Part shown: piece after piece, positions 11,485 through 20,616 of the stretch | Position numbering within the stretch: the first letter of the stretch is position 1 | Layout of the letters: each line of letters opens with the position of its first letter | Assembly (NCBI RefSeq): GCF_002910905.1 | Contig: NZ_NEUE01000164.1 | Location: forward strand, 1 to 53,544 | Length of the DNA stretch: 53,544 bases | Reading direction: 5' to 3' | Source of the DNA: Streptomyces sp. SM11 | GTDB taxonomy: Bacteria; Actinomycetota; Actinomycetes; Streptomycetales; Streptomycetaceae | The notes under the pieces: model-generated | Told to the model about the DNA's origin: nothing | The model's input: only the letters and a program-made list of their open reading frames with translations | Databases searched by the model: none | Translations under genes and position numbers: made by a program

Positions 11485-12093
11485 CTACCCCAGGTCCGCC
11501 GCCCGGCGGCGGGGCGTGATCGCGGTGAGGTCCAGGTCGACGGGGAAGGGCACCGCGATCTTCATCCGGTCGTGGAAGATCCCCGTCGAGGTGTACGCAC
11601 CGGTGGCCGGTTCAAGCTCGAAGACGTACACCACGGCACGCCCGTCGTGGTTCTCCACCCGCCAGTAGTGGGGGATCGTGGCGCGGGCGTATTTCACGGG
11701 CTTGGTTTCCCGGTCGCGGGACCGGGACTCGGGGGATACGACCTCGATGGCGAGGCGCACCGACTCGGCGGGGAACCGGGTCTGGTTCGGGTCCTGGATG
11801 ATGTCACCGTCGATGACGATCACATCGGGCTCGGGCCGGTTGTAGCGGTTGATGTCGATGGTGAACTCGCGCACGACCTCCAGCTCGGGCGGAACCAAGG
11901 ACTGCAGCTGCCACTCGAAGAAGCTGACTGCTCGTGAACGGAACAGGGTCTGCGGACTCACGAAAACGAGGCTCCCGTCGATCAGCTCCGTGTGCGGAGG
12001 CAGATTCGGGAGTGTGTCCAGGTCATCGGCGGTCCAGCCGCCCTCGGGCGGGACCGCCCACCGCGGCTCGGAGGCCTCGGGTTCGATGCTCAT
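11485..12093 (-). CDS. Uma2 family (DUF820) nuclease-like protein
   Basis: A 202-residue protein with the restriction-endonuclease-like fold of the Uma2/DUF820 family. Visible PD-(D/E)XK elements are RPEPDVIV (Asp), LAIEVVSPESRSRD (Glu with the family's EVVSPES signature) and the following Lys in KPVKYA; the TADDLDTLP opening is also typical. These proteins are abundant in Streptomyces and their cellular role is not established. Start ATG 12093 is preferred over ATG 12096 and 12105 because GGGAG lies 5 bases before it. It stands alone, convergent with recQ. Confidence 0.85.
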   Translation of the reverse strand: MSIEPEASEPRWAVPPEGGWTADDLDTLPNLPPHTELIDGSLVFVSPQTLFRSRAVSFFEWQLQSLVPPELEVVREFTIDINRYNRPEPDVIVIDGDIIQDPNQTRFPAESVRLAIEVVSPESRSRDRETKPVKYARATIPHYWRVENHDGRAVVYVFELEPATGAYTSTGIFHDRMKIAVPFPVDLDLTAITPRRRAADLG

Positions 12094-12224
12094 CATTGCT
12101 CCCATGGGGAGGAGTCTCGCGGGCCCGACCAGCGTATCCGCCGGGAACCGGATGAGGCTCCCCCGAACGTGTGAACGCCTCGCGCACCGCTGACCGGGCC
12201 CGCTCGCCCGGCCCCCGCCGCCAT

Positions 12225-12917
12225 CTACTCCCCGCCGCCCCCTCCGCAGCCGCCGCCCTCTCCGCCCTCGCCGCTCCAGCCGTCGCCGGACTCGTGCTGC
12301 TTCACGTTGTAGTGGACCGCTGCGGCGGTCCACTCGGTGCGGCGCATGACCTTCATCACCGTCCGGCCCGTGCGGCCGAGGCGGGTCAGGTCGCCGGCCA
12401 GACCGATGGCGGCGGCCAGGGCGGCCAGCACTCGGTCGCGGTGGTCCGGATACCCCGCCGCCTCGGCCGCCGCGAACCGGTCGAGGACTCCCCGCGTGAG
12501 GTCCGGCACGCCCGGGAAGTGGCGGTGGTACGGGAAGACGCCGAGGAAGCGGCGGGTCTCCCGGGACAGGACGGCGCGTTCGACCAGGGAGTCCAGGTAC
12601 TTCTCCTGTACGTGCCGGTCGTTGTCACCCACCCAGCGCCGGGCGCGGACCCCCGGGCGGCGGCGGCTCTTGGCCGGCGGGCCCAGGGTCCGGAGCAGGG
12701 CGGAGAGGAGCGGGTCGGCCGGGTCCAGCGGGTTCACCACCTGGACCCGGCCGCTCTCCTCCCGTATCCGCCCCTGGAGCTCCAGCTCCGCGAGGACGGC
12801 CCCGGCGGTCCCGTACGCCAGATCGCGGGCCTTGCACGTCGGCCTGCCCCGCTCCGGGTCCAGGGCGAGCAGGATCAGTTCCTCGGGCAGCGTCAGTACG
12901 GGGGCGTCGTGCGTCAT
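12225..12917 (-). CDS. GOLPH3/VPS74-like (GPP34) family protein
   Basis: A 230-residue protein of the GPP34 family, whose eukaryotic members bind phosphatidylinositol-4-phosphate; the bacterial role is not known. The opening LTLPEELILLALDPERG and the helical pattern with VLAELELQGRI are the family signature. The C-terminus ends in an unusual Gly/Glu-rich tail. The ATG at 12917 overlaps the stop of the fumarylacetoacetase gene (ATGA), so the two are translationally coupled; GGAAGG lies 10 bases upstream. A membrane-associated role next to tyrosine catabolism has no obvious explanation. Confidence 0.82.
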   Translation of the reverse strand: MTHDAPVLTLPEELILLALDPERGRPTCKARDLAYGTAGAVLAELELQGRIREESGRVQVVNPLDPADPLLSALLRTLGPPAKSRRRPGVRARRWVGDNDRHVQEKYLDSLVERAVLSRETRRFLGVFPYHRHFPGVPDLTRGVLDRFAAAEAAGYPDHRDRVLAALAAAIGLAGDLTRLGRTGRTVMKVMRRTEWTAAAVHYNVKQHESGDGWSGEGGEGGGCGGGGGE

Positions 12918-14143
12918 GGCGCGGTGACGATCCTTCCGGTCACGTCGCCGAGGCCCACGCGGGTGCCGTGCGGACCGGGGGCCCAGGCGGTCAGGGTGAC
13001 CGTGTCGCCGTCCTCCAGGAACGTCCGCTTGCCCTCGGGGAGTTCGAGCGCCTCGCGGCCGTTCCAGGTGAGCTCCAGGAGCGAGCCGCGCTGGGCGGGC
13101 TCGGGGCCGCTGACCGTGCCGGAGCCGTACAGGTCGCCGGTGCGCAGCGACGCGCCGTTCACCGTCATGTGGGTGAGCTGCTGGGCGGCCGTCCAGTACA
13201 TCGAGGCGAACGGCGGCTCGGTGACGACCTGGCCGTTGATCTCGACGGTGATCCGGATGTCGAAGCCGCCCGGTTCCTCGTCCTCGGAGTCGTCGAGGTA
13301 GGGCAGGAGAGGGACGTCGCGGGCCGGGGGTGCGGTGCGGGCGGCGTCCAGGGCCTCCAGCGGGGTGACCCAGGCCGATACGGAGGTGGCGAAGGACTTG
13401 CCGAGGAACGGGCCGAGCGGCACGTACTCCCAGGCCTGGAGGTCGCGCGCGGACCAGTCGTTGAGGAGCGAGAGGCCGAAGACGTGCTCGCGGAAGTCGG
13501 CCAGCGGGACCGGGGTGCCGTGCGCGGAGGGGACGCCGACGACGAAGCCGACCTCGGCCTCGATGTCCAGCTTCACCGAGGGCCCGAAGACGGGGGCCGG
13601 GTCGGTCGGCGCCTTGCGCTGGCCGTTGGGCCGCACCACGTCGGTGCCGGAGACTACGACGGTGCCGGAGCGGCCGTGGTACCCGATCGGCAGGTGCTTC
13701 CAGTTGGGGGTGAGCGCGTCGCCGTCCGGCCGGAAGATCTTCCCGACGTTGGTGGCGTGGTGCTCGCTGGCGTAGAAGTCGACGTAGTCCGCGACCTCGT
13801 ACGGCAGGTGCAGGGTCACCGCGGCCACCGGGTGCAGCAGTGGCTCGATGTCCGCGCGATGGGCGGGGACCGTCAGCCAGGCGGTGAGTGCGCGGCGCAC
13901 GTCCCGCCAGGCGGTGCGGCCCGCCGCGAGCAGCGGCGTCAGGCTCGGCTGCGCCAGCAGCCCCGCGTACGGGGAGCCCAGCGCGTGGGCGGCGGCCCCG
14001 GCGTCCAGGACGTGGTCGCCGATGCGGACGCCGACCCGGCGGTCGTCGGGGTGGTCGGGGGTGGAGAACACACCGTACGGAAGGTTGTGCGGGCCGAAGG
14101 GGTCGCCCTCGGCCAGATCGAGCGGGCTGCTCTGCTCGGGCAT
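12914..14143 (-). CDS. fahA: Fumarylacetoacetase
   Basis: Hydrolyses fumarylacetoacetate to fumarate and acetoacetate, the last step of tyrosine/homogentisate degradation. The 409-residue length fits full-size FAH with an N-terminal SH3-like domain and a C-terminal catalytic domain. Visible active-site blocks: VDFYASEHHATNVGK (metal-binding Asp and catalytic His), KLDIEAEVGFVVG (metal-binding Glu residues), SLLNDWSARDLQAWEYVPLG (metal-binding Asp and binding residues) and GSGTVSGPE near the end. First gene of a two-gene unit with the GPP34 protein. Homogentisate dioxygenase is not in the window. Confidence 0.95.
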   Translation of the reverse strand: MPEQSSPLDLAEGDPFGPHNLPYGVFSTPDHPDDRRVGVRIGDHVLDAGAAAHALGSPYAGLLAQPSLTPLLAAGRTAWRDVRRALTAWLTVPAHRADIEPLLHPVAAVTLHLPYEVADYVDFYASEHHATNVGKIFRPDGDALTPNWKHLPIGYHGRSGTVVVSGTDVVRPNGQRKAPTDPAPVFGPSVKLDIEAEVGFVVGVPSAHGTPVPLADFREHVFGLSLLNDWSARDLQAWEYVPLGPFLGKSFATSVSAWVTPLEALDAARTAPPARDVPLLPYLDDSEDEEPGGFDIRITVEINGQVVTEPPFASMYWTAAQQLTHMTVNGASLRTGDLYGSGTVSGPEPAQRGSLLELTWNGREALELPEGKRTFLEDGDTVTLTAWAPGPHGTRVGLGDVTGRIVTAP

Positions 14144-14252
14144 GTGGTGCTGCCTCGCTTTCCAGGTCGCGTGGAGGACACGTTACGTCGGTGCTCCTAC
14201 CCAGCGGCAGTGCCCCGACTATCCCCAACTGTGCGCATTGCCCGGAAAGTTC

Positions 14253-14286
14253 GTTCGGGTCCCCCGGAATTCCGGGGGACCCGAAC
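14253..14286. terminator. 34-bp perfect palindrome, terminator
   Basis: Two 17-base arms (left arm GTTCGGGTCCCCCGGAA) form an uninterrupted perfect palindrome centred on GAATTC. It begins 18 bases beyond the stop of the CocE-type hydrolase and lies upstream of the fumarylacetoacetase gene, so it most likely ends transcripts coming from the hydrolase. Confidence 0.7.
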
Positions 14287-14304
14287 AGGGAACACGCGCG
14301 CGGC

Positions 14305-16299
14305 TCAGCCCGCCGTGCGCGGGATGCGCTTCTCCCAGGTGCGGTGGAAGACGACCTCCCCGCCGTCCTTGCAGATCACCTCGTCGGAGGTGATGAAGTC
14401 CTGGTCGTCGGCGGCGATCTCGGAGCGGGTCTCGATCTCCACGTCCCAGGCCATTTCCGGGCGGTGCAGCCGGATCCGCCAGTCGGAGCGGGTCCGCGCG
14501 GAGAGCGGGTCGTCCTGCTGGATCGTATACGTCTCCAGGGCGTCCTCGGTGAATTCGAGGCCGTCGGGGTAGACCCGCGTACCGCCGTAGCGGGGGTCGA
14601 CCTCCAGGCGCCATTCGCCCTCGGCGACATCGCGGACGACCAGGCGTTCGGGGCGCGGCTCCTCCAGGGTGACCGGGTGGACGACGCCGAGCGGTTCGGA
14701 CTGTTCCGGTTCGCCGAAGGCGATCGCCGGATCCTCGGTGTGGCGGCGCACCGGCAGCTCGACGAAGCTGCCGTCGGCGTCCAGGGTGAAGCCCGCCGAG
14801 CCGGCCTGCGGCCAGATCCAGGGCCAGTACGAGGAGGAGACGGCGAGCCGGATGCGGTGGCCGGGCGGGAAGATGTGCCCGATGCCGTTGAGGTCGAAGA
14901 CGACGTCCTCGGTCTCGCCCGGCGTCCAGTCGTCGGTGCGGTCGCGGCCGTGGCGGGCGGCGAGGTTGAGGACGCCCCGGGTGACCAGGGTGGAGGAGCC
15001 GTCCGGTGCCACGTCGCAGAGCCGGGCGACGGCCTGACCGCGCGGGACGTCCATCCGGATGCGGAGCTTCACGCGCGGCCGGCCGAGGATCTCGATCGGC
15101 GCGTCCGCGACGGGGAACTCGAACGACACCGACTTCGCGTCCTCGTCCCGCTGGTCCGGCGGCAGGTCCGCGTCGTTGCCGAACGGGAAGAAGCGGCCCG
15201 CGTCCACCCCGGTCTGCTGCGGCGAGGCGACGATCCGCTCGCCGCCCTGGAGGGCGTACGCCACCGGGGCGACGTTCTCCGAGGGCCAGCTCGCGTCCCC
15301 GACCCAGCGGCCGGGCAGCGTCTCGTACACCGTGGCGGGCGGGTGCGAGCCGCTGATCCAGGACCGCAGCAGCGGCTCCCGCATCACGCCCGTCTCCTTG
15401 CCCTTGAGGTGCTGGTCCCACCAGCGCAGCGTCTCCTGGAGGAAGCCGATCGCGGGTCCCGGCGGCAGTCCGCGGTCCGGGTACTGGTGCGACCACGGCC
15501 CGATCAGTCCGCGCACGCGGTCCGGGTCCAGATGCTCCACCAGCCGCAGGACGGTGTCGCGGTACGGGTCGTGCCAGCCGCCGACCGCGAGGACGTTCGC
15601 CTTGATCGCGCCGTAGTCCTCGCAGACGCTGCCGTGCTTCCAGTAGTCGTCGCGGCTCTGGTGGGCCAGCCAGATGTGGACGAAGGGGGCGACCGCCTCC
15701 AGCCGCTTCAGCCACATCTCCTTCCACGCGTCGCCGACCTGCGCCGGGTCCGGCGGGCGGCAGACGAAGGCGAGCATGGTGGCGGCCCAGGCGTGCATGT
15801 CCACGGCGAGGACCGAGCCGCCCATGTAGTGGACGTCGTTGTCGTAGCGGTCATCGGCCGAGCAGACGGTGACGATCGCCTTCAGCGGCTCGGGGGCGAG
15901 CGCGGCGATCTGGAGCGAGTTGAAGCCGCCCCAGGAGATGCCGAACATCCCGACCCGGCCGGAGCACCACTCCTGCTGGGCCAGCCAGTGGATGACGGCG
16001 ACCCCGTCCTCCAACTCCTGCGCGTCGTACTCGTCGCCCGGCAGCCCCTCGCTGTTGCCGTGGCCCCGGACGTCGACCCGTACGGAGGCGTAGCCGTGGC
16101 CCGCGTACCAGGGGTGGCGCTGCCAGTCGCGCGGCGCGGTCCAGTCGCCGAGCCGGTAGGGCAGGTACTCCAGCAGGGCCGGGACCGGTTCGTCGGTCAG
16201 CGGCCGCCAGATCCGGGCGTAGAGCCGGGTGCCGTCGGACAGCGGGATGGAGACGTCCTCGCGGGTGGTCTCGTACGGGAACTCGGTCGTGATGTTCAT
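14305..16299 (-). CDS. CocE/NonD family serine hydrolase
   Basis: A 664-residue alpha/beta hydrolase of the X-Pro dipeptidyl-peptidase/cocaine-esterase family. Nucleophile Ser122 in FGISWGGFN; a likely acid in VGGWHDPYRDT and the likely catalytic His in IGPWSHQYP match the family triad. The C-terminal third is the jelly-roll domain (LNGIGHIFPPGHRIRLAVSS). No signal peptide is seen, so it is probably cytoplasmic. It lies 41 bases downstream of the POT peptide transporter gene on the same strand, which suggests import of peptides (or peptide-like compounds) followed by hydrolysis. The substrate cannot be named from sequence. Confidence 0.88.
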   Translation of the reverse strand: MNITTEFPYETTREDVSIPLSDGTRLYARIWRPLTDEPVPALLEYLPYRLGDWTAPRDWQRHPWYAGHGYASVRVDVRGHGNSEGLPGDEYDAQELEDGVAVIHWLAQQEWCSGRVGMFGISWGGFNSLQIAALAPEPLKAIVTVCSADDRYDNDVHYMGGSVLAVDMHAWAATMLAFVCRPPDPAQVGDAWKEMWLKRLEAVAPFVHIWLAHQSRDDYWKHGSVCEDYGAIKANVLAVGGWHDPYRDTVLRLVEHLDPDRVRGLIGPWSHQYPDRGLPPGPAIGFLQETLRWWDQHLKGKETGVMREPLLRSWISGSHPPATVYETLPGRWVGDASWPSENVAPVAYALQGGERIVASPQQTGVDAGRFFPFGNDADLPPDQRDEDAKSVSFEFPVADAPIEILGRPRVKLRIRMDVPRGQAVARLCDVAPDGSSTLVTRGVLNLAARHGRDRTDDWTPGETEDVVFDLNGIGHIFPPGHRIRLAVSSSYWPWIWPQAGSAGFTLDADGSFVELPVRRHTEDPAIAFGEPEQSEPLGVVHPVTLEEPRPERLVVRDVAEGEWRLEVDPRYGGTRVYPDGLEFTEDALETYTIQQDDPLSARTRSDWRIRLHRPEMAWDVEIETRSEIAADDQDFITSDEVICKDGGEVVFHRTWEKRIPRTAG

Positions 16300-16340
16300 G
16301 GGTCACCTCGATGTACGACGACGGGTGCGAAGGGGCGCGC

Positions 16341-17840
16341 TCAGTGGACGGGGTGCATCGTGCGCCGCAGCCAGGGCGTGGCGACGATCATCGCCACGCC
16401 GGCCGCCACCGCGATGGCCCCGTTGACGCCGAAGTAGGCGGGGTTGGAGACCTGGCCGTACAGCTTCACGATCTGGGCCTGGATGCCGTTGGCCAGGGCG
16501 AGGGAGAGGAACCAGAGCGCCATCGTCTGGCTGGCGAACGCCTTCGGGGCGAGCTTGGTGGTGGCGGACATGCCGGAGGTCTCCAGCAGGATGTCGCCGA
16601 GCCCGAGCAGCAGGTAGGAGCCGACGATCCACCAGGCGGCCATCCGGTACACGTCGTCGGTGTGACCCGAGGTCGGCAGGACCATCAGCAGGAAGGAGAG
16701 CCCGCCGAGGATCACCCCGAACGCGATCTTGTTGGAGGCGTGCGGCTGGCGGGGGCCCATCTTCACCCAGACCGCGGCGACGACCGGGGCGAGCGCGACC
16801 TCGAAGGCGCCGAGGGCGGAGGCGTACCAGCCGGCCGGGAAGGTGAAGCCGAGGATCTCGGTCCGGGCGTTCGTCGACGCGAGCAGAATCATCGTCGAGT
16901 ACGCCTGGAAGAGGATGAAGTTGAAGACGACGGACCCGAGGAAGAGGACGACGTACGGGCGGAGTCTGCCGCGTTCCTCGGCGGTGACCCGGGGGGAGCG
17001 GAACATCACCACGAAGTAGGCGATCGGCGCGATCACCGAGATGACGGTGAGCACGTCGACGAAGCGGTCCATCGTCAGCCAGCCGGCCAGGGCCAGCGCG
17101 GTGGCCACGACGGCGACGGCCACGGCCCCGCCGATGATCAGCCGGACCACGCGGCGCATCGCGGCGGGGGCCAGCGCGAATTCGGCGGCGTGCTTGCGCC
17201 CGGCCAGGTGACGGCGGCCCGCGACGTACTGGATCAGACCGAGGGTCATGCCGACCGCGGCGGCCGAGAAGCCCCAGTGCCAGCCGGCGTGGTCGCCGAG
17301 CCAGCCGGTGATCAGCGGGCCGGCGAAGGCCCCGATGTTGATGCCCATGTAGTAGAGGGCGAAGCCGGCGTCGCGCCGCTCGTCGTCGGTGCGGTAGAGC
17401 TTGCCGACCATGGAGGCGACATTGGGCTTGAGCAGGCCTGTTCCGGCGCTGATCAGGCCGAGGCCCACCCAGGTCATGGTGTCGGTGGGAACGGCCATGG
17501 AGTAGTGGCCGCACGCGATGAGGATGCCGCCGTACAGCACGGCCCGGTAGGAGCCGAGGATCCGGTCGGCCAGCCAGCCGCCCGCCACGGAGACCAGATA
17601 GACCAGTGTTCCGTAGGCGGCGGAGACGGAGGCGGCGGTACCGGGGTCCATGTCCATGCCGCCGTTCGCCACCGTGTCGGCGAAGAACAGCACCAGGATG
17701 GCCTGCATGCCCAGGAACGAGAACCGCTCCCAGACCTCCAGGCCGGACAGGGTCATCAGGCCCCGTGGCTGCCCGAAGAAGGCGTGGTCGTCCTCGGGCG
17801 GGGGCTTGGCCGGCTCGGTGCCGGCGATGCTGTGGGACAA
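16341..17840 (-). CDS. POT family proton-dependent peptide transporter
   Basis: A 499-residue MFS-type di/tripeptide symporter with 12-14 hydrophobic helices. The first helix has the PTR signature LEVWERFSFLGMQAIL (ExxERF), and the second family motif region reads DERRDAGFALYYMGINIGA. The start codon is TTG at 17840: AGGAG lies 8 bases upstream (complement of 17849-17853) and no better start is available. A -10-like TAAGAT is seen at complement 17863-17868. It is divergent from the prenyl synthase and probably co-transcribed with the downstream hydrolase. Confidence 0.9.
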   Translation of the reverse strand: MSHSIAGTEPAKPPPEDDHAFFGQPRGLMTLSGLEVWERFSFLGMQAILVLFFADTVANGGMDMDPGTAASVSAAYGTLVYLVSVAGGWLADRILGSYRAVLYGGILIACGHYSMAVPTDTMTWVGLGLISAGTGLLKPNVASMVGKLYRTDDERRDAGFALYYMGINIGAFAGPLITGWLGDHAGWHWGFSAAAVGMTLGLIQYVAGRRHLAGRKHAAEFALAPAAMRRVVRLIIGGAVAVAVVATALALAGWLTMDRFVDVLTVISVIAPIAYFVVMFRSPRVTAEERGRLRPYVVLFLGSVVFNFILFQAYSTMILLASTNARTEILGFTFPAGWYASALGAFEVALAPVVAAVWVKMGPRQPHASNKIAFGVILGGLSFLLMVLPTSGHTDDVYRMAAWWIVGSYLLLGLGDILLETSGMSATTKLAPKAFASQTMALWFLSLALANGIQAQIVKLYGQVSNPAYFGVNGAIAVAAGVAMIVATPWLRRTMHPVH

Positions 17841-17927
17841 AACGGGAACTCCTGATCGTATGATCTTATCCCGAACATACCGGCGGTGATGGGAAGCCGC
17901 CCACGGTGATCCATGGAGGACCGGATA

Positions 17928-17952
17928 CGCTGAGTTGATTCGAGACTCAGCG
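17928..17952. promoter_or_regulatory. Inverted repeat upstream of prenyl synthase
   Basis: CGCTGAGT (17928-17935) and ACTCAGCG (17945-17952) are exact inverted arms separated by 9 bases, 47 bases before the GTG of the prenyl synthase. A -10-like TACGCT overlaps the left arm. It may be an operator or a 5'-leader hairpin; no regulator is identified. Confidence 0.4.
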
Positions 17953-17998
17953 ACACGTCGACATTGCGTGTGATCGTCAGCAGACAGGAGATGCCCTC

Positions 17999-19009
17999 GT
18001 GACCGTCGTCGGGCCGTTCGGACTGCACGTGCGGGACCAGGCTCTTGAGGCCGATGTCCAGTCGGGCCTGGCCGCTGTCGAGGCGGGGCTGCTCGAAGCC
18101 ACCAAGAGTGACGTGCCCTTCATCACGGACGCCGCCCAGCACCTGGTGCGTGCGGGGGGCAAGCGGTTCCGCCCGTTGCTGGTCATGCTCGCGTCACAGT
18201 TCGGTGATCCCGGTGCGCCGGGAGTCGTCCCCTCGGCCGTCGTCGTCGAGCTGACGCACCTGGCCACGCTGTACCACGACGACGTGATGGACGAGGCCGA
18301 CGTGCGGCGCGGGGTGCCCAGCGCCAACACCCGCTGGGGCAACTCCGTCGCCGTCCTCACCGGCGACTTCCTCTTCGCCCGCGCCTCCCACATCCTGGCC
18401 GACCTCGGCCCCGAGGCCGTCCGCATCCAGGCGGAGGCCTTCGAGCGGCTCGTCACCGGCCAGATTCTGGAGACCGCGGGCCCGCGCGACGGTCGCGACC
18501 CCGTCGACCACTACCTGGACGTGCTCAGCGGCAAGACCGGCTCGCTGGTCGCCGTGTCCGGCCGGTTCGGCGCGTTGATGGCCGGGGCCGACGAGCGGAC
18601 CGTGGACGTCCTCACCCAGTACGGGGAGCGGCTCGGCATCGCCTTCCAGCTCGCCGACGACGTCCTCGACATCGCCTCCGACTCCCACGAGTCCGGCAAG
18701 ACCCCCGGTACCGACCTGCGCGAGGGCATCCCGACGCTTCCGGTCCTGCGGCTGCGCGCCCAGGCGGCGGAGGACGGCAAGCCCGACGACCTGGAGCTCG
18801 TCGAGCTGCTCGACTCCGACCTCAGCGGCGACGAGGCCCTGGCCGAGGTGCTGCGCCGGCTGCGCGCCCACCCGGCGCTGGAGCAGGCCCGCCAGGACAC
18901 CGTGCGCTACGCCCAGGAGGCGCGCGCAACGCTCGCGCCGCTGCCCGAGGGGTACGCGAAGTCCGCGCTGGAAGAGCTGTGCGACGCCGTGGTGCACCGC
19001 GCGGGCTGA
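17999..19009 (+). CDS. Polyprenyl diphosphate synthase
   Basis: An all-trans isoprenyl diphosphate synthase (336 aa) that elongates allylic diphosphates with isopentenyl diphosphate. Substrate-binding GGKRFRP at residues 53-59, first aspartate-rich motif HDDVMD at about 93-98, second DDVLD at 220-224. Small or absent blocking residues before the first motif (TLYHDD) suit a long-chain product, plausibly the menaquinone side chain used by complex I, but chain length is an inference. GTG start at 17999 with AGGAG 8 bases upstream. Divergent from the POT transporter. Confidence 0.92.
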   Translation: MTVVGPFGLHVRDQALEADVQSGLAAVEAGLLEATKSDVPFITDAAQHLVRAGGKRFRPLLVMLASQFGDPGAPGVVPSAVVVELTHLATLYHDDVMDEADVRRGVPSANTRWGNSVAVLTGDFLFARASHILADLGPEAVRIQAEAFERLVTGQILETAGPRDGRDPVDHYLDVLSGKTGSLVAVSGRFGALMAGADERTVDVLTQYGERLGIAFQLADDVLDIASDSHESGKTPGTDLREGIPTLPVLRLRAQAAEDGKPDDLELVELLDSDLSGDEALAEVLRRLRAHPALEQARQDTVRYAQEARATLAPLPEGYAKSALEELCDAVVHRAG

Positions 19010-19238
19010 TGAGGGTGTGCCTGCTGGCGCCGTGGTGCGCCGTGCGGGCCGGGGCCGTGCCGACGCGGGTCGACGTGGCGTCACCCGGTGTCCTACCCCT
19101 ACTGGATGGCCCAGGTGCCCCGTCCGGTTGTCATACCGGAGCAGTAGGCGGAGTTGATCCCCCGGGCTGACGCTTCGGGCCGTCCGTTTTGGTCAGATGG
19201 ATACCAACGGAAGCGCCGACCACGGAGGTAGGGCACAC

Positions 19239-20492
19239 ATGGCACCGAACGACAGCGCGGAAACCACCGGCGAGGCCACGGGCACTGTCGTGGGCCGCCG
19301 GAAGGCGGCGCGCTACATCGTCCCCGTCGCGGTCGCGGGAGTGGCGGCCGCGACGATCGGGCTCGTCCCGGCGCTCGCGAGCACCGGCGACCCGGACCTG
19401 CCGAAGATCAGCGCGCAGGAACTCATCGAGAGGATCGCCGCTTCCGACGAGGAGCAGCTCTCCGGCACGTTCAAGATCAGCACCGACCTGGGCCTGCCCC
19501 TCGACGGCCTCGCGGGTTCGCTCGTACAGGGCGGCGAGGACAAGGACGGCGGCGCGGCGGCCCCGCAGGACAAGCTCATGGAGCTGACGTCCGGCACGCA
19601 CACGCTGCGGGTGGCCGCCGACGGCCCGGAGCGGCAGAAGCTCTCCATCCTCGGGGACGCGTCCGAGTACAGCGTCATCCACAACCAGGGCGAGGTCTGG
19701 GCGTACGACAGCAAGTCCGACGAGGTCTACCACGCCGAGGCGCCCGAGGGCCGGGACGGCGGCGACGGCCGCGGCGACGGTGCCGAGAAGGCTCCGAAGC
19801 TTCCCGAGGGCGCTCCGGCGACCCCGAAGGACTTCGCCGAGCAGGCGCTCGCGGCGGCCGGGGACACCACCTCGGTCACCGTGGACGGCACGGCGCAGGT
19901 CGCCGGGCGGGACGCGTACCAGCTGCTGATCAAGCCGAAGCAGTCCGGTTCGACGATCGGCTCGGTCCGCATCGCCGTGGACGCCGAGAACGGCGTACCG
20001 CTGAAGTTCACCCTGTCCGCGGCGAGCGGCGGCAAGGCCGTGGTCGACGCCGGGTTCACCAAGGTCGACTTCTCCCGGCCCGCCGCGTCCACGTTCTCCT
20101 TCACGCCGCCCAAGGGTGCCAAGGTGACCGAGGCCGACGAGCCGGCGACCGGCGAGGACGAGCACGGCGCGATGCAGAAGGCGCTCCCCGGGCAGCTGGC
20201 CGAGCTGGACGGCTTCGAGGGCCTCAACGTCATCGGCGAGGGCTGGACCTCGATCGCCGAGATCAGGACCCCCGGCGGCAAGGGCCTCCCCGCGGCCGGC
20301 TCGGGCGACGTCCCGGCCGAGGCGCAGGGCTTCCTCGACGCGCTGGGCGACAAGGTCACCGGGAAGTTCGGTTCGGGCACGGTCTTCAAGACCCGCCTGG
20401 TCAACGCCCTGCTGACGGACGACGGCTCGGTGTACGTCGGAGCGGTGACGAAGGACGCGCTGGTGCGTGCCGCCGACGCCGCCGCCAAGTAG
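19239..20492 (+). CDS. LolA-like/DUF2092 membrane-anchored protein
   Basis: A 417-residue protein with an N-terminal signal or anchor (GRRKAARY, then a hydrophobic stretch to about residue 47) and an extracytoplasmic domain resembling LolA/RseB-type beta-barrel lipid-binding folds: it opens SAQELIERIAASDEEQLSGTF and contains TVDGTAQVAGRDAYQLLIKP and VDAENGVPLKFTL. A Gly/Asp-rich linker (about residues 170-195) splits it. ATG 19239 is chosen because GGAGG lies 10 bases upstream; the frame opens earlier at 19197. It precedes an ABC exporter, consistent with an envelope role, but two hairpins separate them. Function unknown. Confidence 0.8.
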   Translation: MAPNDSAETTGEATGTVVGRRKAARYIVPVAVAGVAAATIGLVPALASTGDPDLPKISAQELIERIAASDEEQLSGTFKISTDLGLPLDGLAGSLVQGGEDKDGGAAAPQDKLMELTSGTHTLRVAADGPERQKLSILGDASEYSVIHNQGEVWAYDSKSDEVYHAEAPEGRDGGDGRGDGAEKAPKLPEGAPATPKDFAEQALAAAGDTTSVTVDGTAQVAGRDAYQLLIKPKQSGSTIGSVRIAVDAENGVPLKFTLSAASGGKAVVDAGFTKVDFSRPAASTFSFTPPKGAKVTEADEPATGEDEHGAMQKALPGQLAELDGFEGLNVIGEGWTSIAEIRTPGGKGLPAAGSGDVPAEAQGFLDALGDKVTGKFGSGTVFKTRLVNALLTDDGSVYVGAVTKDALVRAADAAAK

Positions 20493-20495
20493 GAC

Positions 20496-20567
20496 ACGCC
20501 CGGCGCCCGCCGTGCCGGGCGTCCGGCGCCGGACACCCGCCCCGTCGCACACTGTGCGGCGGGGCGG
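20496..20567 (+). terminator. Two tandem hairpins between LolA-like gene and ABC exporter
   Basis: First hairpin: ACGCCCGGC (20496-20504) with its exact complement at 20514-20522, loop of 9. Second: arms 20537-20551 and 20553-20567 pair over 15 bp with a single G-T wobble and almost no loop. They start 4 bases after the stop of the LolA-like gene and probably terminate it; the ABC genes would then need their own promoter, unless read-through occurs. Confidence 0.6.
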
Positions 20568-20616
20568 CAACGCCGTAAGGACCTGGCAGCCGCGCGGACG
20601 GAGAGGTGCGACCGGG

